NCBI GenBank assembly: GCA_963783085.1
Contig: CAWAMJ010000021.1
Span: 124,001 to 188,000 of the forward strand
DNA length: 64,000 bases
DNA from: CAVYUC01 sp963783085
Lineage (GTDB): Bacteria > Bacteroidota > Bacteroidia > Bacteroidales > Prolixibacteraceae
Reading direction: 5' to 3'
Numbering within the stretch: the first letter of the stretch is position 1; every line of letters begins with the position of its first letter. The position numbers and the translations under genes were made by a program. Positions 57,927-64,000 of the stretch are shown in pieces. The notes below the pieces were generated by a model. The model made no database searches, was not told the origin of the DNA, and saw nothing but the letters and a program-made list of their open reading frames with translations.

Positions 57927-58267
57927 TATACTTAAATGATCTGAAACCGGCCTATGGTTCTATAAAAACAATTTAAATCGAAAGCAGAAAAGCTTAGCCA
58001 GGTGAATTAACAGCAAAAAAACAAATCGTCAGTTTGGCTTGTTTTAATTTCGTGTCGCGAGACATATTCATTTTAAAACACGCAAGTTTGAACAGCAAAA
58101 TTGAAATAAGCGGAAAGTTAAATACTCGAATTTTGATTTTAACGTTTTTTAATTATCAGAATCGATTCGAACAGCGGTATAAACGGTTTTCGGCTGTTTT
58201 CAGAATTAAACATTAGCCGGAAACCAGTGGGAAAACAATTAATATTAAAACATTAAAACAGAAACAA
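57927..58267. other. Non-coding interval, no feature recognised
   Basis: 341 bases between a minus-strand lipoprotein gene and a plus-strand barrel gene. It should contain both promoters; no exact consensus match was found. Confidence 0.4.
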
Positions 58268-58855
58268 ATGAAAAAATTAATTTTTAGTCTGCTCGTCCTT
58301 TTTATCGCTTCCACCGTAATTGCACAACCTACTTTCGATTTGGGGTTGAAAGCCGGAATAAACAGCTCGAAAGTGAAATTAAACAGAGAAACTTTTGATT
58401 CTGAATCGATTGTTAAAATGCATGTTGGCGCTTTCGGCCGGGTTGGATGGGGACGGATTTATGTGCAACCTGAAGCTTATTTCAGTGCAAAAGGCGGCGA
58501 AATTAAATCGAGCGCCCTGGAAACTGCTACACAATTCAACTTCAATTGCATTGATGTGCCAGTTTTACTTGGTGTGAAAGTAATTAAAGGCGGCGCGGCA
58601 AACCTCCGGGTGATGGCCGGACCGGTATTCAGTTTTATGACATCCAGCGATGTAGACGGCGATAATTTTATCGATCCGCAGTATTACAAAGACAATTACT
58701 TCGGGTACCAATACGGCGTTGGCGTCGATTTTCTAAGTTTTTTCCTGGATGCCCGGATGGAACATGGTTCAAATGATTTGTATTACTATCCCGGAGAAAA
58801 CATCAGAGGAAAAGATCAGACTTTTATGCTGACATTGGGGTTCAAAATCCTTTAG
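58268..58855 (+). CDS. Outer-membrane beta-barrel protein (PorT family-like)
   Basis: 195 residues with signal peptide (FIASTVIAQPTFDLG). It begins with GLKAGINSSKVKLNRETF, the typical start of PorT-like barrels, and ends QTFMLTLGFKIL, the barrel C-terminus. An internal cysteine pair is absent. It was probably recruited for envelope structure; ligand unknown. Its stop abuts the opposing FGE stop with no terminator between (58855/58856). Confidence 0.85.
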   Translation: MKKLIFSLLVLFIASTVIAQPTFDLGLKAGINSSKVKLNRETFDSESIVKMHVGAFGRVGWGRIYVQPEAYFSAKGGEIKSSALETATQFNFNCIDVPVLLGVKVIKGGAANLRVMAGPVFSFMTSSDVDGDNFIDPQYYKDNYFGYQYGVGVDFLSFFLDARMEHGSNDLYYYPGENIRGKDQTFMLTLGFKIL

Positions 58856-60028
58856 TTATTGCGCAGAAACTACGCACCGGAAGCCGAGGTGAGACATCCC
58901 GGTATCTTCGGTGCATTTCATGCGCGCAGCGGCGCGGTATCCGGAACAATAAGAATCGCTGCACAAAAACGAACCGCCGCGAATCACTCTTTTTCTGACA
59001 TTCGGTTCCATTGGATCATAGCTTGTATCGGGTCCGGCTGGGTTATCGGCAATTTTATCCACACTGAACGATTTGTAATAATCAGAATGGTATAAATCAT
59101 TGCACCATTCCCACACGTTTCCGGCCATATCATAAATACCAAAACCATTGGGAGGATATTGTTCCACCGGTGCAAGCAATTCAAATCCGTCAGCTCGCGA
59201 ATTATAAATTGGGAATTCGCCATCCCAGCTGTTCGCTTTTGGTGTACCTTCGTTTACATGCTCAAATCCCCAGGCATAAATATAATCATCATGGCCACCA
59301 CGTGCAGCGTATTCCCACTCAGCCTCAGTGGGTAACCGCTTACCTGCCCATTTTGCATAGGCCACTGCATCTTCCCAGCTCACATGAACAACCGGGTAAT
59401 TGTCCATCTTGTCGATATTACTGCCCGGACCGCCCGGATTTTGCCAGTTAGCGCCGCGGACCCAGCTCCACCAACTGGAAACATTGTTCAGGTTTACACG
59501 ATGATTTGGCGGATTAAAAACCAGCGAAGAAGCGCGCAGCAGACTATCGGCAGGTTTTGGCGTACCGGGAGGCAATTGTTTGCTAAGTTCCCGCCAATCG
59601 ACATCTTTTTCAGCGGTGGTAACGTAACCCGTTTCTTTCACAAACTTTTTAAATTGTGCATTCGTCACAGGGTGCGGATCGATGAAAAAACCATTCACCT
59701 TAACCTCGTGCACCGGGTATTCATCTTCGCGGGCAAATTGTGCATCGCGGGCGCCCATCCTGAACGTTCCGCCCGGTACAAATAACATATCTTTTGTTGC
59801 AGGATTTTCCTTTTTCAAGGAATCAACATTAATTCGCGAAGCCGGAGGCACTTCTGCCATTAACGCGCCGAACCTTTTCGGAACGCCGCTGACGCAGTGT
59901 TCTCCATCATTCATTGTGTTTTCTGAAACTGTTTCTGATTCAGTTTTGCCAGCTTTCTTCATTCGGCAACCACCCACTAAAAAACCTGAAAAAATAAAAA
60001 ATGCCAATATTGTTATCCAACGATTCAT
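58856..60028 (-). CDS. Formylglycine-generating enzyme (SUMF1/EgtB/PvdO family) lipoprotein
   Basis: About 390 residues from the ATG at 60028 (an ORF lead to 60130 lacks a leader). The lipobox is FLVGGC (Cys21). The family pattern is complete: MLFVPGGTFRMGA, HPVTNAQFKKFV, PVVHVSWEDAVAYAKWAGKR, LPTEAEWEYAARGG, MAGNVWEWCNDLY, VIRGGSFLC. The catalytic Cys pair of true FGE is present (Cys356/Cys361 in LCSDSYCSGYR), as in human FGE but absent in other family members. It should oxidise the sulfatase Cys to formylglycine using copper and O2. A periplasmic site fits export of the sulfatase at 17123. Confidence 0.9.
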   Translation of the reverse strand: MNRWITILAFFIFSGFLVGGCRMKKAGKTESETVSENTMNDGEHCVSGVPKRFGALMAEVPPASRINVDSLKKENPATKDMLFVPGGTFRMGARDAQFAREDEYPVHEVKVNGFFIDPHPVTNAQFKKFVKETGYVTTAEKDVDWRELSKQLPPGTPKPADSLLRASSLVFNPPNHRVNLNNVSSWWSWVRGANWQNPGGPGSNIDKMDNYPVVHVSWEDAVAYAKWAGKRLPTEAEWEYAARGGHDDYIYAWGFEHVNEGTPKANSWDGEFPIYNSRADGFELLAPVEQYPPNGFGIYDMAGNVWEWCNDLYHSDYYKSFSVDKIADNPAGPDTSYDPMEPNVRKRVIRGGSFLCSDSYCSGYRAAARMKCTEDTGMSHLGFRCVVSAQ

Positions 60029-60250
60029 TTCATTAAAATATATTTCGAGATAAAGATGTTTTAATCTTTTAAATGTTCCAAAAAAAATGAGCTTTTTATC
60101 GGCAGGTTTAAAAAATATTTCCGGCAGCACGAATGAAAGCTGTTTTAATACAATTTGCCAAACGATAAATTGCGAAATCCACCGAATTAAATAATTTTAC
60201 TGCATTTAAATCTAAACCAGTATGATTCCGGAAACCTAAAACTTCATCAG

Positions 60251-61891
60251 ATGAAACCTTCATATTTACCAATATTATCAGCGTTCATTTTCGTTGTTTG
60301 CTTTTCCGCAGAAAACACATCGGCCAAAAATTATTATGTAAATTCTGAAATTGGAAACAATGCGTACAACGGACAGTCGGTTGAGAAGCCTAAAAAGTCG
60401 CTGAACTGGTTTTCGTGGAGCGCCACGTTCCTGCATCCCGGCGACACGGTTTTTGTGATGGATGGAACATACACGGGCGGCAATCAGTTTGCTATTCTGG
60501 CGCTGCGGGCATCGGGAACGAGAGAAAAGCCGGTTGTAATTACCAACTATCCGGGACAGAAACCATTGCTGAAGCTGAACGAATATAAATGGGCCGGAAT
60601 TCACATTGCCGAAGGTGTGCACGACATTGTATTAAACGGCCTGACTATTCAGGGATATGCCGGCAGTTTAACGTTGGAAGATGCGCTCAACCAGCCGGGC
60701 AGTTGTGCCGATCCAAACGGTTCGGTTGACCCGAAATTTAACGGTTCCGGAATTTCGCTTGAAGGAAGGACAAATGGCAAACATGTGCACCACATCACCA
60801 TTTCAAACTGCGAGATTTTTGAATGTGCCGGCGGTGGGGCAGGAAGCATGGAGGCGGATTATCTCACTTACGAGAATAACCTGGTTTACAACAACTGCTG
60901 GTACACAATTTACGGAAACAGCGGGATTTCCAATTTCAATTCATGGAATTACGACGACCACAGCGACGTGGAATATTCCATGATTATCCGAAACAATATT
61001 CTGTTCGGAAACCGGCTTTTTGTGCCATGGACAGGCCCGTGCAAAATTTACGATGGAAACGGAATTATTATCGATTCGGAAACCAATGAAGGCAAATCAT
61101 TTCCCGCCTATTCAGGACAAACATTAATTGAAAATAACGTGGTTTACGATAACGGTGGCCGCGGTATTCATGTGTACAAAAGCGCGAATGTCGATATCAT
61201 CAACAATACCAGCTATTTTAATTGCAAAAGCCCTGAAATTTCGGATGGCGAAATTACCGTACAAAATGCGGCCAATGTTCGGGTTTTCAACAACATTATT
61301 TACGCCCGCGACGGCCAGAACGCGAATTTGCGTTACCAGTCGCCGACAAATATTACCTTCGGAAACAACCTGATTTACAATGCATCCTCCGCCAAAATCG
61401 GGTTTACCAACGCAACTGACATTGTAAATCAGGATCCGGAATTTTTTGAGCCTGATTTGGCCGGTCCCGATTTGCGGTTGAAAGAAACAAGTCCGGCCCG
61501 GAATGCAGGAAAAAATACCGAAGGTTTTTTTAGTGAAACAGATATCAACGGCATTTCCAGGTTAGCCGGCGGAATTCCTGATATCGGCGCTTACGAGTTT
61601 GAAGAGGAAATAATCAGCAGCGCAATTATTTTGCCGGGAAAGCCGCAAATCCGGATTTATCCAAATCCGGCAAAAAACAAAATTACGTTGGATTTATCCG
61701 TTAAAACCTTACAGTCGGGCTTAAATTATTCGCTGGTAAGTTTAGCGGGAAAACCGGTTTTAAGCGGCAAATTAAACTACGGGGATACTTCTCTTGCAAT
61801 CGATGTCCGGAATATTAAACAGGGAATGTATCTGTTCAAAGTCTGGAACGGAGAATATTCAACCATTCAGAAAGTAATAATTGCAAAATAG
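60251..61891 (+). CDS. Right-handed beta-helix protein with T9SS sorting domain (polysaccharide lyase-like)
   Basis: 546 residues with signal peptide. From about 30 it has the parallel beta-helix repeat pattern (AGIHIAEGVHDIVLNGLTIQG, HHITISNCEIFECAGG, ADYLTYENNLVYNNCWYTIYG, IRNNILFGNRL, IENNVVYDNGG). Such folds serve polysaccharide lyases (PL6-type) and some hydrolases; no catalytic set could be identified. The end (IRIYPNPAKNKITLDLS, GMYLFKVWNGEYS) is a type A sorting domain, so it should be exported by the type IX system. Confidence 0.88.
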   Translation: MKPSYLPILSAFIFVVCFSAENTSAKNYYVNSEIGNNAYNGQSVEKPKKSLNWFSWSATFLHPGDTVFVMDGTYTGGNQFAILALRASGTREKPVVITNYPGQKPLLKLNEYKWAGIHIAEGVHDIVLNGLTIQGYAGSLTLEDALNQPGSCADPNGSVDPKFNGSGISLEGRTNGKHVHHITISNCEIFECAGGGAGSMEADYLTYENNLVYNNCWYTIYGNSGISNFNSWNYDDHSDVEYSMIIRNNILFGNRLFVPWTGPCKIYDGNGIIIDSETNEGKSFPAYSGQTLIENNVVYDNGGRGIHVYKSANVDIINNTSYFNCKSPEISDGEITVQNAANVRVFNNIIYARDGQNANLRYQSPTNITFGNNLIYNASSAKIGFTNATDIVNQDPEFFEPDLAGPDLRLKETSPARNAGKNTEGFFSETDINGISRLAGGIPDIGAYEFEEEIISSAIILPGKPQIRIYPNPAKNKITLDLSVKTLQSGLNYSLVSLAGKPVLSGKLNYGDTSLAIDVRNIKQGMYLFKVWNGEYSTIQKVIIAK

Positions 61892-62028
61892 ATGAAAAGA
61901 ATACCAGAATGTGTATCTAAAAAATCGTTTCACACTGATATTGCTGATTTTCGCAGATGGATTTTAAAATCAGCATTTTTCTGCGGGAGATTAAATACAC
62001 ATTTGTTCATCAAATAAATGCTAAAAAT

Positions 62029-63958
62029 ATGAAGATAATGAACCACAACCGAATTACCATTCTTTTTTTAATTCTGCTTTTTACGCAAGCAAAATCCGGT
62101 GCAAAAACCTGGACGCTTTCCGATAAAAATCTTGAGATCAGTTTTAACGACGAAACTGCGTTGCTTTCTGTTACCGACAAGCGGTGCAACAAAATCTGGC
62201 AGCAAACATGCTGTAACCGAAAATATGAAGGTGGATAAAGTTATTCAGAATGGAAATATGCTGAACGTTAAAATGTCCGGAAAATATCAGTTTGATGTGG
62301 TTTTCATGCTGACTCCTGCTTCTGCGCTGGAAGTGGAAGTAATGGCAGATGAAAACCTGTCGTTTGAAAAACTTTCCTATCCGCCGGCGTTTGAAACACC
62401 TGATAAAAACCATTACCTGCTTTTTACCGACAGCGAAGGTTTTTTGCTTCGGGCCGATGATAAAGAATACGGAATTGGCCGGCAGATTATGCATTCCATG
62501 CGCGGTTTGTCGATGCCGTGGATGGGCATTACCGACACCGCTTTTCAAACCGGTTACATGGCTATTGTCGATACACCCGATGACGCCGAAGTGTGGGTGA
62601 AACGCTACAACGGGCTGATTTCATTCGAGCCGCTCTGGATTTCGCAAAAAGGAAAATTCGGATATACACGAAAAATCATTTACCACTTTTTCGATAAAGG
62701 CGGTTACGTTGCGCAGTGTAAGAAATACCGCGATTATGTATGGGCAAAAAATTCGGTTCCGCCGACTTTGAAGGAAAAACAAAAGCGCTTTCCTGCAATC
62801 GAAAAAATGATTGGCGCTCCGCATATCTACCTTTGGGACGATGCCCGTGAACTGAGTTTTGCCCGTGAAATGAAAAAATCAGGAATCGATAAGGCGTTTA
62901 TACTCTGGAATCCAAACCATCCGCCTTATCCGGAACCCGGTTATGACAATGAAATTAAAAAACTGGATTATTTGTCGGGAGTATATGAGCTGTTCCGGGA
63001 TGTGCATCTGCAGGATACTGTTGGTCGTATTGACCCGGCTAACCGGGAGGGAACGTGGTTAAACCGGTTTCGGTTTCCGGGTTTGTTTCATAAAGTGGCA
63101 TTGGTAGAAAAAGACGGAAAATATCACTATTCGGGATTTGGCTACGATACCAATCCAAAAACCGTATTATCCATTATTCCTGAGTTGCGAACCGACCGCG
63201 AAATGGAAGTTTACCCGCATGAATCGTTCTTTCTCGACGGTTATCTGGCCAGTGGAATATTTGAAGACTACGGAAAGGAAAATCCCTTAACCCGCACGGA
63301 ATATAAAGAAACTGTAATAGAAATGAACCGGTTTTTTGCTGAGAAGTACAATTCAATTGTAGGAGTGGAGTGGGGGGCAGATTATGGCGTGCCAACTGTT
63401 GCTTACGCGCACGGAATGACCACGTTGCACCACATGTTGTATTCGTCGCCGGACCGGAACAAAAAAGGTTCGATTTATTATACAGGCGACTGGAATAATC
63501 CGTCGCATCCTTCGATTATGGTTGGTGAATATGTCCCTGACAAACATTATATGAAATGGGCCATCAATGAAAAAATACGTGTGCCGCTGTACCAGTTGGT
63601 ATACCACGGCGCCATTGTAACCACCTGGCGCTGGGACGACAACAGCCACAACATGCCGTCGATCTGGTGGAAAAAAGATTTGTTCGACATGTTGTACGGA
63701 ACGGCGCCGCTATGGTGCCTCGACCGCGCGCGGTGGAATAAGTTCAGGCAAACTTTCATTGAAAGTTACCAAAACCTCGGGCCGTGGCTCGAACAGATTC
63801 AGTACGACGAAATGCTTTCGCATAAATTCTTAACCGGTGATCGTCAGGTGCAGGAAACCGAATTTTCGTCCGGGAAAAAGATCATTGTCAATTTTGGCGA
63901 TGAAGATTATTCTTACAATGGCGAAACGGTGAATGCCAAATCATATAAAATTCTTTAA
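62029..63958 (+). CDS. Glycoside hydrolase-like (DUF5696-type) protein, one frameshift
   Basis: The ATG at 62029 starts a signal peptide (FLILLFTQAKSGAK). The N-terminal ORF ends at 62238; one A fewer at 62204-62206 gives KIWQQHAVTENMKVDKV and continues to 63958, about 640 residues. The domain is a beta-sandwich (WTLSDKNLEISFND) plus a TIM-barrel-like part (PHIYLWDDARELSF, ESFFLDGYLASGIFEDYG, GVEWGADYG). It resembles DUF5696/GH101-GH129-type proteins acting on N-acetylgalactosamine-containing glycans, but I do not see the catalytic pair well enough to name the family. Confidence 0.7.
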
Positions 63959-63970
63959 AAAAGAGAGAAA

Positions 63971-64000
63971 ATGAAGGGAATCCCGTACATAATTCTTTTT
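63971..64000 (+). CDS. Start of a further protein, truncated by the window edge
   Basis: AAGAGAGAAA is followed by an ATG at 63971 reading MKGIPYIILF, the beginning of a hydrophobic leader; only ten codons are present. Same strand as, and 12 bases after, the glycosidase-like gene. Confidence 0.45.
   Translation, partial: MKGIPYIILF

Overview
The window looks like a chromosomal segment of a free-living, polysaccharide-degrading Bacteroidota. The evidence is C-terminal type IX secretion sorting domains (37638-42287, 60251-61891), an S46 dipeptidyl-peptidase, PorT-like outer-membrane barrels, a TAnnTTTG/TTG promoter before kaiC, and many glycan-active enzymes. The Marinilabiliales/Prolixibacteraceae are a reasonable guess from the gene mix, but this is inference. 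No rRNA, tRNA, CRISPR array or phage was recognised.

Layout. 1-7707 (+): a catabolic operon with the end of an esterase, an Nramp-like transporter lacking the metal motifs, an isochorismatase-ThuA fusion, two Gfo/Idh/MocA oxidoreductases, a PIG-L deacetylase and a NagB-like deaminase/isomerase. 7708-11223: a repeat-rich stretch with a broken REP-associated transposase between inverted palindromes, a second hairpin family, a SnoaL-like protein, a GT39-type membrane glycosyltransferase and a six-fold 18-bp tandem repeat beside an outer-membrane protein remnant. 11224-16835 (-): a RelE-like/SF1 helicase/ankyrin protein, a PNPOx-like protein, a small membrane protein and a DUF4910 peptidase-like protein. 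17123-19846 (+): sulfatase and GH5. 20800-22093 (+): an unrecognised coiled-coil/membrane operon. 22129-28231: Tat-type DegT aminotransferase, GntP permease, DUF4251 protein, Tat-type aldo/keto reductase and a mannonate-dehydratase-like enzyme. 29012-32434 (-): kaiC-kaiB-histidine kinase-response regulator. 32531-43590: GH26, DPP11-type S46 peptidase, barrel proteins and a 1549-residue modular T9SS protein. 43710-49120: universal stress protein, ADP-forming acyl-CoA synthetase, methyltransferase, serine hydrolase. 49149-64000: GH29, FolE, paired M14 carboxypeptidases (one apparently a pseudoenzyme), NIPSNAP protein, a true-type formylglycine-generating enzyme, a beta-helix T9SS protein and a glycosidase-like protein.

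How the parts fit. The glycosidases (GH5, GH26, GH29), the sulfatase and the beta-helix protein suggest growth on sulfated or branched plant/algal glycans. The formylglycine-generating lipoprotein at 58856 could activate the sulfatase at 17123. The first operon probably handles an acetylated amino sugar or related compound. The Kai cluster is a stand-alone clock- or stress-type signalling module.

Eight genes are interrupted by a single-base frameshift in a short homopolymer, mostly a +1 insertion. That pattern suggests assembly error as much as decay, so each is described as one gene. The transposase at 7972 is different: a small palindrome interrupts it.
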